From contig NC_008541.1 of the NCBI RefSeq assembly GCF_000196235.1, positions 806,001-870,000 on the forward strand: DNA of 64,000 nucleotides. Direction: 5' to 3'. This document shows, piece after piece, positions 30,257 through 39,910 of the stretch. The notes below the pieces were generated by a model that was not told the origin of the DNA, did no database searches, and saw nothing but the letters and a program-made list of their open reading frames with translations. The stretch comes from Arthrobacter sp. FB24. GTDB taxonomy: Bacteria > Actinomycetota > Actinomycetes > Actinomycetales > Micrococcaceae. The translations under genes were made by a program, and so were the position numbers. Numbering within the stretch: the stretch's first letter is position 1; each line of letters starts with the position of its first letter.

Positions 30257-31753
30257 ATGACCAAAGCACCCGACGGTCGCCGCAGGCCGCCCACGGCGGC
30301 GCTGCCCCCGACCCAACCTCTCACCGCATCCCAGGTACGGCAGAACGCAGCGGCCAAGCGCATGCTTCGCAGGCTGGTGCAGGGCGAAAACCCGCCCACC
30401 GCACCCATGAGCATTGTGGACCGGCTCGCCGGCAGCCCCTACGCCAACCCCATGATCCAAGTGGGGGGAGTGGACACTTCCGCGCGGAAGACCATCGACT
30501 TTGCGCTCCACCTCGCCGAGTCCATGTTCCGATACGGCGCCGGTGCCCTGGAAGTGGAAACCAGCATCATCGCGATCACGGCGGCCCTGGGCCTGAAGCA
30601 CATCGAAGTGGACATCACCAACCAGTCGGTTGCCATCAACTACGCGCCCAAGGACCAGACCCCCATTTCCCTGCTCAGGGTGGTGCGGTCCTGGACCAAC
30701 AACTATGCGGGCCTGGCACAGGTGCACCAGCTGGTGACGGACATTGTGGCCGGCGGCGTTGGCCGGGATGAGGCAGTCCGCAGGCTGGACGAAATTATCC
30801 GCAGCTCCAAGCCGTTTCCGCGCTGGATGGTCACTGTGGCCTTCGCGGTGTTCGCCGCAGTTTTCGTAGGCGTACTGGGCGGGGGCCCCGGCGCTTCGGC
30901 GGTCGCATTCGGCTCGAACATCCTGGTGAGCCTGCTAGCCCGGCAGTTGAGCCGCTGGCGGGTTCCGGACTTCTTCGCCACGGCATCATGCGCATTCCTG
31001 GTGACGTTTATCGCCCTGCTGCTGTGGCGGTTCGGCAGTCCGGTGGGCATCCAAATCGCGCCCGCCATCGTCGTGGTGGGCGGCATCCTGCTGCTCCTGC
31101 CCACGGGCCGGCTTGTCTCGTCGGTGCAGGACGCTATCAACGGATTCCCCGTCACGGCGGCGGGCCGGTTCCTGTCCACCATGCTGACCTTCGGTGCGCT
31201 GGTGTCCGGCATCTCCGTCGCTTTCGTGCTGGGCTCGAAGATGGGCATGGAGGAAATCGACGTCACGGAAACATTCCCGCCGGCGTATCCGTTGTGGGCG
31301 CTCATCATTTTGGTGGCCGTAGCGGTAGTAGCCATTGGCATCACGGAACAGACCGCCTGGAAGCTCCTCCTTCCCACCGCGGCGGTGGGCGTAGTAGGAC
31401 ATCTTGTGCTGCTCGGCGCGGACCTGATCGGCATGGGTTCAAGGTTTTCCCCGGCCGTCGCCGCGGTGGTCATAGGCCTCCTGGCCAGGGTGGTTGCCTT
31501 GAAGATGGGCGCCCCCCAGCTAGTGGTGGCTGTTCCCGCGGCCCTGATCCTCCTGCCCGGCCTCACTATATTCCGCTCCATGTATGTCTTGACCATTGAA
31601 GAGTCGGAGATCCTGATGGGTGCCGGGGGCATGCTGAATGCCGGTGCGATCGTGTTGGGAGTGGCGGCCGGCATCGTCCTCGGCGACACCCTGGCCCGTC
31701 CGCTCACCCGGAGCCTGGCCAGCAACGAACGCCGCCGCGCCCGGCGGCGCTAG
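30257..31753 (+). CDS. ThrE-family threonine/serine exporter
   Basis: A 498-residue membrane protein of the ThrE family. The N-terminal hydrophilic domain (DUF1212) includes DFALHLAESMFRYGAGALEVE and is followed by about ten membrane segments, the last ones forming the DUF3815-type part, so both halves are fused in one chain as in Corynebacterium ThrE. The family exports threonine and serine by proton motive force. The ATG at 30257 has GAGGAG 7 bases upstream; the frame is open further 5' but overlaps the FemX-like gene. The last codons form a GC-rich inverted repeat. Confidence 0.9.
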   Translation: MTKAPDGRRRPPTAALPPTQPLTASQVRQNAAAKRMLRRLVQGENPPTAPMSIVDRLAGSPYANPMIQVGGVDTSARKTIDFALHLAESMFRYGAGALEVETSIIAITAALGLKHIEVDITNQSVAINYAPKDQTPISLLRVVRSWTNNYAGLAQVHQLVTDIVAGGVGRDEAVRRLDEIIRSSKPFPRWMVTVAFAVFAAVFVGVLGGGPGASAVAFGSNILVSLLARQLSRWRVPDFFATASCAFLVTFIALLLWRFGSPVGIQIAPAIVVVGGILLLLPTGRLVSSVQDAINGFPVTAAGRFLSTMLTFGALVSGISVAFVLGSKMGMEEIDVTETFPPAYPLWALIILVAVAVVAIGITEQTAWKLLLPTAAVGVVGHLVLLGADLIGMGSRFSPAVAAVVIGLLARVVALKMGAPQLVVAVPAALILLPGLTIFRSMYVLTIEESEILMGAGGMLNAGAIVLGVAAGIVLGDTLARPLTRSLASNERRRARRR

Positions 31754-31797
31754 CAGGCCACGAGCAGCCGGATGCGGACCTGCCGGATTCGGACCTC

Positions 31798-32637
31798 TTA
31801 GATCTGCCCGATGGGGAGCTTCTTTTCGGCCTGGAAGTCGTCCTCCACCCGGCCCTTGGCCCAGTAGCCGGACAACGACACCTGCGCGCGCTCCAGGCCG
31901 CGCTCGCGGTAGAGGACCTCGCGGAGGGACTTCATGTAGCCGCGCTCACCGTGGGCGAAGACCTGCACCCGGCCGCCAGGCCACTCGGCATTCCGTACGG
32001 CGCTGACCAGGAGATCGCTGCTGCCTGCAGGGGTACCGTTGCGCGGCAGCCAGTGGATCTGCAGTCCGGCAGGGGCCTGGATGGGCTGGATTTCGGCGTC
32101 GCTGTCCACCTCCAGGAACGCAATTCCCCGGGCTTCCGGCGGCAGCGACTCGATGGCGGCGGCAATGGCAGGCAGGGCGGCCTCATCGCCGGCGAAAAGG
32201 TGCCAGTCGGCCGCGGGATCGGGGTTGTAGCCGCCGCCCGGGCCTGTGAAGACCAGGCTGTCGCCGGCCCGGGCTTTCGCCGCCCATGGGCCCGCCAGGC
32301 CCTCGTCACCGTGAATCACGAAATCGATGGCCAGCTCGCGGGCCTCTTCATCCACCCAGCGGACGGTGTACGTCCGGGTGTATGGCCACTGCTCGCGTGG
32401 GAGGCTTTCCCGGATGGCCCAAAGGTCGAGGGGGAGCGGGTATTCGACGCCGGGCTGCGGGAAGGCAATCTTCACGTATCGGTCTATGTAGTCGTTGTTC
32501 ACATAGCTGGCGAAGCCTTCGCCGCCGGCCACGATCCGCACCATGTGCGGCGAGAGTTCCTCGCGCCGGAGGACCGTGAGGTTCGTCTGGGGGCGCGATT
32601 TTCGGCTGGCAGATGTAGCAGCAGGAAGGGAAGTCAT
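31798..32637 (-). CDS. siderophore-interacting FAD protein (SIP/ViuB family)
   Basis: A 279-residue flavin-dependent ferric-siderophore reductase. It has the FAD-binding signature YTRTYTVRWVDEEARELAIDFVIHG (in parts) and the NAD-domain segment DWHLFAGDEAALPAIAAAIESLP, with the C-terminal ERGYMKSLREVLYRERGLERAQ and SLSGYWAKGRVEDD typical of SIP proteins. It would release iron from ferric siderophores in the cytoplasm. Its start is immediately preceded by a DtxR/IdeR-like box and no ribosome-binding site, suggesting a leaderless transcript controlled by iron. Convergent with the ThrE gene. Confidence 0.92.
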   Translation of the reverse strand: MTSLPAATSASRKSRPQTNLTVLRREELSPHMVRIVAGGEGFASYVNNDYIDRYVKIAFPQPGVEYPLPLDLWAIRESLPREQWPYTRTYTVRWVDEEARELAIDFVIHGDEGLAGPWAAKARAGDSLVFTGPGGGYNPDPAADWHLFAGDEAALPAIAAAIESLPPEARGIAFLEVDSDAEIQPIQAPAGLQIHWLPRNGTPAGSSDLLVSAVRNAEWPGGRVQVFAHGERGYMKSLREVLYRERGLERAQVSLSGYWAKGRVEDDFQAEKKLPIGQI

Positions 32638-32656
32638 GGAAGTAAGCCTAGGCTAA
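32638..32656 (-). promoter_or_regulatory. DtxR/IdeR-like iron box before the SIP gene
   Basis: On the minus strand the sequence TTAGCCTAGGCTTACTTCC matches the 19-bp DtxR/IdeR consensus at 13 positions by my count, with the core AGCCTAGGCT being a perfect palindrome. It abuts the SIP start codon and overlaps the ung stop codon. A DtxR-family gene is at 53433-54128. Confidence 0.65.
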
Positions 32657-33420
32657 GGAACCGGGGGAAGTTCCCAGTCAACGGGCTCCAAACCCTGGGC
32701 CCGGAGGAGTTCGTTTGCCCTGCTGAACGGCCTCGACCCAAAAAATCCGCGGGCGGCCGACAACGGGCTGGGGTGGGCGCTGGCGAAGACCGGAGTGTCT
32801 CCAAGCAACGGGCGGACGCCCTCGGCATCCTTGCCCCACAGCACCGCCACGAGGGGCGCTGCCGTCCCGTCTGCAGCGCGGCGGCCGGCGACGGCGGCAA
32901 TTGCCGCCGTCGTAATCGGTTCCCAGCCTTTGCCCCGGTGGGATCCAGCTGCCCCGGCCCGGACCGTAAGGACGCGGTTCAGGAGGAGGACGCCCTGGTC
33001 CGCCCAGCGCGTGAGGTCCCCGTGGACGCGGGCCGGAAGGCCGAGGTCGGATTCGAGTTCCTTGTAGATGTTCGCGAGGCTGCGCGGGATGGGCCTGGTG
33101 TGCCCTTCTACCGCGAAGGACAATCCGATCGGATGGCCCGGGGTCGGGTAGGGGTCCTGGCCGACGATGAGGACTTTGACCCCGGCCAGCGGCTGTTGAA
33201 ATGCGCGCAAAACGTTCGACGGCGACGGCAGCACCTGGTGCCCGGCCGCCACTTCAGCAGCAAGGTACTCCAGGACGCTCCGCAACTCCGCCTCCACGGG
33301 AGCCAGCGCCGCAGCCCAGTCTGCAGCCATAAGGCGGTCCAGCGGCACTCGTGCCATCTCGGCAAAGTCAGCACCCTCAACGGCAGGCTCCAGCTCGAAT
33401 ATGGCTTCAGAATCAAACAC
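32653..33420 (-). CDS. ung: uracil-DNA glycosylase, family 1
   Basis: A 255-residue UDG removing uracil from DNA. The water-activating loop GQDPYPT has D89, and the minor-groove loop [21 protein letters not shown] has H216; [12 protein letters not shown] is also typical. The GTG at 33420 is preferred because an upstream extension is Arg/Gly-rich and atypical; a shorter start at 33357 (MARVPLDRL) is possible and would give about 234 residues. Its stop codon lies inside the iron box of the next gene on the same strand, 15 bases away. Confidence 0.93.
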   Translation of the reverse strand: MFDSEAIFELEPAVEGADFAEMARVPLDRLMAADWAAALAPVEAELRSVLEYLAAEVAAGHQVLPSPSNVLRAFQQPLAGVKVLIVGQDPYPTPGHPIGLSFAVEGHTRPIPRSLANIYKELESDLGLPARVHGDLTRWADQGVLLLNRVLTVRAGAAGSHRGKGWEPITTAAIAAVAGRRAADGTAAPLVAVLWGKDAEGVRPLLGDTPVFASAHPSPLSAARGFFGSRPFSRANELLRAQGLEPVDWELPPVP

Positions 33421-33529
33421 GGGTCCATTCTCGCAGTGTTGTACTCCAAGTCGCTGGCGGGCCCACGGCGCCCGGCCGGACGCCGGCAAAAGTCTGTGGT
33501 GGCGGGCGTACCTTGCGTTACCCGCCTCC

Positions 33530-33551
33530 ACGCCGTCACGTCATACGGCGT
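33530..33551. promoter_or_regulatory. palindrome upstream of the DUF3263 gene
   Basis: ACGCCGT (33530-33536), 8 bases, ACGGCGT (33545-33551), a perfect 7-bp inverted repeat in the 200-base divergent gap between ung and the DUF3263 gene. A further GTCAT/ATGAC pair overlaps it. Function unknown; an operator is possible. Confidence 0.3.
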
Positions 33552-33622
33552 AAATGACATGCGTGTTATTCGCCCGTACCATGGAAAGGAGACTTTGACC
33601 GGATCAAGTGGAGGATTTTGCC

Positions 33623-33967
33623 GTGGCCGAACCAGTGCGCGATGACCTGTCACTTGCGGACACCGGCAGCGAAACCGTGTCCGGAGCAGACCCTATGCCG
33701 GCTCCGCAGCCGGGCTCACGGCTGAGCGAGCGGGACAAGCAGATGCTGGCCCTCGAACGGCAGTGGTGGAAGTACGCAGGGGCAAAGGAACAAGCCATTC
33801 GTGAGCTGTTCGACCTCTCAGCCACCCACTACTACCAGATCCTCAACACGCTGATTGACACCGAGGACGCCCTGGCCCAGGACCCCATGCTCGTGAAGAG
33901 ATTGCGTAGACTACGTACGTCACGCCAACGGGCACGCACGGCGCGCCGATTGGGCTCTGACGCTTAG
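33623..33967 (+). CDS. DUF3263 protein
   Basis: A 114-residue actinobacterial DUF3263 protein. The central segment LSERDKQMLALERQWWKYAGAKEQAIRELFDLSATHYYQILNTLI (seen in pieces) is the family core and looks like a helix-turn-helix; an RQRARTARRL basic tail follows. It may bind DNA, but its function is not known. The start is the GTG at 33623, with GGAGG 8 bases upstream; the GTG at 33608 would overlap that site. It is followed 49 bases later by a LytR_C protein, an arrangement that recurs in this group of organisms. Confidence 0.85.
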   Translation: MAEPVRDDLSLADTGSETVSGADPMPAPQPGSRLSERDKQMLALERQWWKYAGAKEQAIRELFDLSATHYYQILNTLIDTEDALAQDPMLVKRLRRLRTSRQRARTARRLGSDA

Positions 33968-34016
33968 ACGTCGGGGCCGGGCAATCAGCAAGAACCAACA
34001 AGGACATCGTTTTATC

Positions 34017-34667
34017 ATGACCAAATATGCTCGGGATGAATTCGACAGGGTCCCTGAGACCTCCTCGCGACAGGGTGTCCATAGGGTCGCCTCCGAGGCT
34101 CCCCGGCGCCGGCTGGGACCAATCCTGACCGTCGGTGTGGCGGCGCTGGCCATCGGCCTGGTCGCCTTCCTGTTCCTTCCCAAGCTGGGATTTGCTCCTG
34201 CCGGCAGCCCGCTGATGGCGGCAGGGTCCGCACTGGTCAGCCCCTCGGCCTCCCCCTCCGCTGAGGTTCCGCAAGGCACCTCGTCTCCTAGCGCTGAGGC
34301 CGGTTCCGAGCCGGGCGCGGCTCCTTCCGCCAGCGAGACGCCTGCTGCCAGCAGCTCTCCCTCCGCGGTACCTTCCGCCGATGCACCGGCTGTTGACAAG
34401 AGCCAGGCCGTGGCTGTCTACAACGGGACCACCACCGCGGGACTTGCCGGCCGCGTGAGCAGCACCGTCGCCGGTGACGGCTGGACGCTGGGACCGGTGG
34501 GCAACTGGGGCGGAATGCCGCAACAGTCCTCCGTGATCTACTACAGCGGGGCATTGCAGAAAGCCAATGCCGAGGCACTGGGGGAGCTCCTGAACATCAC
34601 GTCGCTGGTGGACTCTGCCGAGTTCCAGTTGCCGGTGGTTGTGGTTCTCGGGCCCGGCTTCCAGTAA
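34017..34667 (+). CDS. LytR C-terminal domain membrane protein
   Basis: A 216-residue protein with a short cytoplasmic N-terminus, a single transmembrane helix (about residues 36-58, LTVGVAALAIGLVAFLFLP), a long Ser/Ala/Pro-rich extracytoplasmic linker (about 60-130) and a LytR_C domain (AVAVYNGTTTAGLAGRVSSTV ... SVIYYSG), residues about 133-216. LytR_C domains often accompany wall-polymer ligases; here the catalytic LCP domain is absent, so it is a stand-alone accessory protein. Co-oriented with the DUF3263 gene and cspA. Confidence 0.85.
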   Translation: MTKYARDEFDRVPETSSRQGVHRVASEAPRRRLGPILTVGVAALAIGLVAFLFLPKLGFAPAGSPLMAAGSALVSPSASPSAEVPQGTSSPSAEAGSEPGAAPSASETPAASSSPSAVPSADAPAVDKSQAVAVYNGTTTAGLAGRVSSTVAGDGWTLGPVGNWGGMPQQSSVIYYSGALQKANAEALGELLNITSLVDSAEFQLPVVVVLGPGFQ

Positions 34668-34836
34668 GGAATTTCGGTTACGCCTGAATAACTATTAGGG
34701 GCTCGCAGGGCCGGGTCCTGCCCCCGGCAAACGGCAATGGCTAAAGTGATTCCGGATGCCGCGTCTCAACGCGGACCGTCCCGACGGCGCACAGTGACAT
34801 GGGCCGGACACAGAGCAACCGGAAAGTGTGGGCAAC

Positions 34837-35040
34837 ATGGCATTGGGAACCGTTAAATGGTTCAACGCCGAAAAAGGCTATGGCTTCATCACCGTTGACG
34901 GCTCCGGAGACGATGTCTTCGTCCACTGGTCGGCCATCGAGAGGGAAGGCTACCGGGCTCTGGACGAAGGGCAACGGGTGCAGTTCGAGGTAGGCGAAGG
35001 CGAGAAGGGTCCCCAGGCAGAGAACGTCCGGACGGCCTGA
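34837..35040 (+). CDS. cold shock protein, CspA type
   Basis: A 67-residue single cold-shock domain: [20 protein letters not shown], then VFVHWSAI, with RNP1 (KGYGFI) and RNP2 (DVFVHW). It binds single-stranded RNA and DNA as a chaperone. The start is the ATG at 34837 (GGAAAG upstream); the GTG at 34828 is less likely. The 169-base upstream gap has no gene and could hold a cold-regulated leader, though I see no cold-box. Its stop overlaps the next start by one base. Confidence 0.95.
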   Translation: MALGTVKWFNAEKGYGFITVDGSGDDVFVHWSAIEREGYRALDEGQRVQFEVGEGEKGPQAENVRTA

Positions 35041-36353
35041 TGCCACCCGCCGCGGCAATGCATGGCACAGACAGCCCCGCCCGGTTCGGCGCCGACCGGT
35101 TTGGCCCTGCGCGGCCGCGGTTCACAGCAGCAGCGGTTCTTGCAGCGGGAACGGCGCTCGTGCTGGCCGGCTGCTCCGGCCAGACCGGAAACGCTCGTGT
35201 TGATGCCGTTGACGCCGGTGGCGATGGCATCCTGCGGATAGGCCTGCTGCTGGACAACACGGGAAAGCAGTCCTTCCTCAACGCCTCGCAACTCGCCGCG
35301 GCCAAGCTGGCGGTGCAGGAGATCAACGCCGCCGGGGGCCACAAAGGGCGGCCGGTGCAACTGCTGCCTGAAAATATCAGCGAGGACACCACCTCGCAGG
35401 CCAAGGACCTGGTAGCGGCCGGGGCGGATGTCGTCATAGGTCCCACTGACTCGAGCCGCGCCCCCGGGGCAATTGATGTCCTGTCGCGGGCCAGAGTGGC
35501 CGTCATCTCTCCGGCGAATACCGCGCACGGCCTCACGCATTACAGGAGCGGCGGATACTACTTCCGCACGTCGGCGGCCGACACGGCCCAAGCGCCCGTG
35601 CTGGTGAAACTGGCCAAGGACAGCGGCGCCCGGACAATAGCGATCGTCCACGAGGACGGGATGTACGGCAAGGACGTCTCTGTGGCCGTTGCCGCGGCAG
35701 CGAAAGCCGCCGGCCTTGGAACGGTGGCGGAGGCCGCTTTCACTGCCGGCCAGGCACAAAAGACGGCGGCTGCCGTCAAGGCAGCGGGTCCGGATTCGGT
35801 CATTCTCGTGGCTCGGGCCGGAGCCCAGGGCGCAATCGCGGAGCTCAACAACGCGGGCGTTGCAGGCAGCAAGCTGATTCTCAGCGACGGCGCCATCAAC
35901 CAGTACGGCTCCGCCCTAGGGTCCAAAGCGCTTGATGGTGCGCGCGGGATCCTGCCGGGCGTCTTCCCTTCGGCGCACTTCCAAGGCGAACTAGTAGCCG
36001 TTGATCCCGGGCTCAAGGACATGACGTTCGCAGCGGAGACTTACGACGCCGCGAACCTGGCCGCCATCGCCGCGGCCGCTGCCCAGGACGACGCCGGATC
36101 ATCCATCGCGGCGAAGCTGATCGCGGTTTCCGGGCAGCACGGCGCGGAAGCGGTTGAACCCTGCAGGAGCTACAAAGAATGCGGGGATGCCATTAAGGCC
36201 GGTAAGCCGGCGGATTACGACGGCGAGTCCGGGCCCATCGGCTTTGATTTCAACGGGGACGTCACTACCGCCAACTACATGGTGTTCACGTACGCCGCGG
36301 ATAACACCCCGCGGATGAGTGGAAGCGAAACTGCCGCCCGGCCCGGCCGCTGA
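35040..36353 (+). CDS. ABC-type branched-chain amino-acid-like binding lipoprotein
   Basis: A 437-residue type I periplasmic-binding protein (Peripla_BP_6, LivK-like). A lipobox LAGC places the lipid-anchor Cys at residue 45 after a long n-region of about 28 residues. Visible core parts: LRIGLLLDNTGKQSFLNASQLAAAKLAV, VIGPTDSSRAPGAID, VAVISPANTAHGL and TIAIVHEDGMYGKDV. Ligand unknown, most likely an amino acid or amide. No permease or ATPase accompanies it, which is unusual. The start is uncertain (35040 or 35058); neither has a good ribosome site, suggesting coupling to cspA. Confidence 0.85.
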   Translation: MPPAAAMHGTDSPARFGADRFGPARPRFTAAAVLAAGTALVLAGCSGQTGNARVDAVDAGGDGILRIGLLLDNTGKQSFLNASQLAAAKLAVQEINAAGGHKGRPVQLLPENISEDTTSQAKDLVAAGADVVIGPTDSSRAPGAIDVLSRARVAVISPANTAHGLTHYRSGGYYFRTSAADTAQAPVLVKLAKDSGARTIAIVHEDGMYGKDVSVAVAAAAKAAGLGTVAEAAFTAGQAQKTAAAVKAAGPDSVILVARAGAQGAIAELNNAGVAGSKLILSDGAINQYGSALGSKALDGARGILPGVFPSAHFQGELVAVDPGLKDMTFAAETYDAANLAAIAAAAAQDDAGSSIAAKLIAVSGQHGAEAVEPCRSYKECGDAIKAGKPADYDGESGPIGFDFNGDVTTANYMVFTYAADNTPRMSGSETAARPGR

Positions 36354-36404
36354 TCGCTCCTAGCGTAGTGCGGGCCGCAGGAGGGCCTTTCAGCGCAATC
36401 TCTG

Positions 36405-36431
36405 CTTGCACTCTCCCCGGGGGAGTGCTAA
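36405..36431 (+). promoter_or_regulatory. CIRCE operator 1 (HrcA) with groEL promoter
   Basis: CTTGCACTC (36405-36413), 9 bases, GAGTGCTAA (36423-36431): the HrcA operator with one half changed from TTAGCACTC. TTGCAC at 36406-36411 and TAATTA at 36429-36434, 17 bases apart, make a good sigma-A-type promoter overlapping it. Confidence 0.92.
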
Positions 36432-36439
36432 TTATTGAC

Positions 36440-36466
36440 TTAGCACTCCCACGGACTGACTGCTAA
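36440..36466 (+). promoter_or_regulatory. CIRCE operator 2 (HrcA)
   Basis: TTAGCACTC (36440-36448), 9 bases, GACTGCTAA (36458-36466): a CIRCE element differing at one base, 35 bp centre to centre from the first. It lies downstream of the promoter, in the start region of the transcript. Confidence 0.88.
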
Positions 36467-36606
36467 ATCAACGCCCGGTTCCGGCCGGCTGCGGAGAGAG
36501 CGGGAAGGACCAGGAGCGAAAGAAATACCTTGCTGGGGTGAGATCCCATCCGCGCGGCATACAGAGGCCGTCGGTGAAGGATCGTCCGTCGCGGGCACCG
36601 CAGTGA

Positions 36607-38286
<1,680 letters not shown>

Positions 38287-38301
38287 ACTCCCGACGCATA
38301 T

Positions 38302-38346
38302 GCAAAGTGCGGCTCCCTCGCTTCGAGGGAGCCGCACTTTGCTTTT
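38302..38346 (+). terminator. terminator after groEL
   Basis: Perfect 19-bp stem GCAAAGTGCGGCTCCCTCG (38302-38320), 3-base loop, CGAGGGAGCCGCACTTTGC (38324-38342), then TTTT. Confidence 0.93.
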
Positions 38347-38373
38347 ACTGGGAGGTGACGAGCCGGTAGTGGA

Positions 38374-39684
38374 TCATTTGCGGGCTGAGGCCAGCATCCC
38401 CTCGACTTCCTTCTTGAACTCCTCAGCGGCCGCTGAAGGTGACTTACGGTCATAGAGGACTTCGTCGGTGTACCGCTTGATGACATTCTGCACGCTGCCC
38501 GACCCGACCGGCGGTACAGGGGGCGCCTCAGCCATCTCAGGTTTGATGTCCTGGAGGAAGCCGACCACCGTCGAGTCCGCCGTCTTCAGCTTCGGCGTAA
38601 TGGCCGCCAGAACTTCAGAGTTGGCAGGGACCCCGCGGTCGGTCATGAGGATCGATCCAGCCTCCGGGCTGTTTGCCAGGTAGTTGATGAATGTTGCCGC
38701 TGCCTCCGGGTTCTTGGACCTCGAAGAGGCGGACCAGAACATTGAGGGCTTGTAGTACATGCCGTTGTCAGCCGCTTTTCCGTCCGTGCTCGGTGCGCGG
38801 AGCATCTTGATGCTGCTTCCCGTGGTGGTCTCCAGGGATCCGAGCTGATTGGTCCACCACCACGCCATGCCGATCCTATTGGTCCCGAACAGGCTTTCTT
38901 CCAAACCGGCGCCTGCGTCCTCCGTAGCGACGGTGGCCGGCGGGCTTGCCTGGGAATCCCGTTGCTTTTTCAGGCGTTCCCAAAACGAAGCCGCAGTCCC
39001 GGCGTTGAAGGCCAGCTTGCCGTCCGGTGAGTACAGGTTTTCGCCGTGCTGACGAAGCCAGATGATGAGGTCGGCTTCGTTGCTGCCGTATGCAGCCCCG
39101 AAGTTTGTACCCCCTCCCGCCTTGGTGAGCTTCGTGGCGATTTCGTTGAAGTCATCCCAGGTCCAGGTGGCGTCGTCGGGAAGCGGAACGTTGGCCGCCT
39201 CGAATACCTTGGTGTTCGCCATGACCACGTAGGCGTTCTTGCCTGTGCTGAGTCCGTACTGGGCATTGTCGTACTGGCCGGAGGCGAGCTGTTCCTTGTC
39301 CATTTTCGACAGGTCGATGCCGTCTTGCTTGGCCAGGTCAAGGAGGGCTCCGCGGCCACCGTATTCGGCAATGTATTTCTGATCCATCTGGATCACGTCC
39401 GGTGCATCATTGGCGGCGGTGGTGGTGGCCAGCTTGTCCCAGTATCCGCTCCATTCCCCAGGGGCCGCTTTGATCTTGATGTTGGGGTGTTCGGCCTCGA
39501 ACGCGTCGATCACCTTTTGGGTCTGGGCGTTGAGGTACTCGTTGCCCCACCAGGCAAAGCGCAGTGTGACTTCCTTGTCGCCGCCGGAACCTGTTGACGC
39601 GCCGCAGCCTGTGACCAGCATCGCGAGGGCAGCGGCGGTGGCTCCAATCCTGAGTCGAAACCTGCTTCCGGACGAGATCTTCAT
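38374..39684 (-). CDS. sugar ABC transporter substrate-binding lipoprotein
   Basis: A 436-residue extracellular solute-binding protein of family 1 (sugar/glycerophosphate type). A lipobox VTGC puts the lipid Cys at residue 27 behind MKISSGSRFRLRIGATAAAL. The mature chain starts LRFAWWGNEYLNAQTQKVIDAFE and includes TWTWDDFNEIATKLTKAGG and MAWWWTNQLGSLET. The ATG has AGGAAGG upstream. No permease is next to it: groEL is convergent downstream and the RNase gene is divergent upstream. It is therefore an orphan, presumably working with a permease elsewhere and possibly the shared ATPase. LacI-type operators flank its promoter. Confidence 0.92.
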   Translation of the reverse strand: MKISSGSRFRLRIGATAAALAMLVTGCGASTGSGGDKEVTLRFAWWGNEYLNAQTQKVIDAFEAEHPNIKIKAAPGEWSGYWDKLATTTAANDAPDVIQMDQKYIAEYGGRGALLDLAKQDGIDLSKMDKEQLASGQYDNAQYGLSTGKNAYVVMANTKVFEAANVPLPDDATWTWDDFNEIATKLTKAGGGTNFGAAYGSNEADLIIWLRQHGENLYSPDGKLAFNAGTAASFWERLKKQRDSQASPPATVATEDAGAGLEESLFGTNRIGMAWWWTNQLGSLETTTGSSIKMLRAPSTDGKAADNGMYYKPSMFWSASSRSKNPEAAATFINYLANSPEAGSILMTDRGVPANSEVLAAITPKLKTADSTVVGFLQDIKPEMAEAPPVPPVGSGSVQNVIKRYTDEVLYDRKSPSAAAEEFKKEVEGMLASARK

Positions 39685-39772
39685 TGATACGCCTTCCTGT
39701 GTACAGCCGTGGAATTGTTTGAAACTGCGATGTCCGCGCCGCGGGGGGCGCTGAAGGCCGAACAGCCGTTGA

Positions 39773-39784
39773 GAAAACGCTTTC
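39773..39784. promoter_or_regulatory. LacI-family operator 1, solute-binding protein gene
   Basis: GAAAACGCTTTC, a near-palindrome around a central CG of the LacI/GalR type (minus strand GAAAGCGTTTTC). It lies downstream of the promoter on the minus strand, about 90 bases before the start codon. Confidence 0.75.
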
Positions 39785-39800
39785 TGAACGGGGAGTTCTG

Positions 39801-39830
39801 ATTCTTGCACGCACAATCTGAGCCTGTCAA
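39801..39830 (-). promoter_or_regulatory. promoter of the solute-binding protein gene
   Basis: On the minus strand TTGACA (39830-39825) and AAGAAT (39806-39801), 18 bases apart. The -35 is a perfect consensus. Both LacI-type operators flank it. Confidence 0.65.
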
Positions 39831-39839
39831 CGATTGAGG

Positions 39840-39851
39840 GTAAGCGTTTTC
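39840..39851. promoter_or_regulatory. LacI-family operator 2, solute-binding protein gene
   Basis: GTAAGCGTTTTC shares AAGCGTTTTC with the minus-strand reading of the site at 39773. It lies just upstream of the -35 region, 67 bp away from operator 1. Confidence 0.7.
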
Positions 39852-39910
39852 CGAAAGGGCGGTGGACGGCTGGAAACCACAATGTCGGGCCGGTCTGGCA
39901 GGATAGTGCG

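Noticed and set aside
31730..31749. Hairpin CGCCGCCG/CGGCGGCG at the end of the ThrE gene as terminator
   Set aside because: It lies within the coding end and encodes the Arg-rich tail; no T-run follows.
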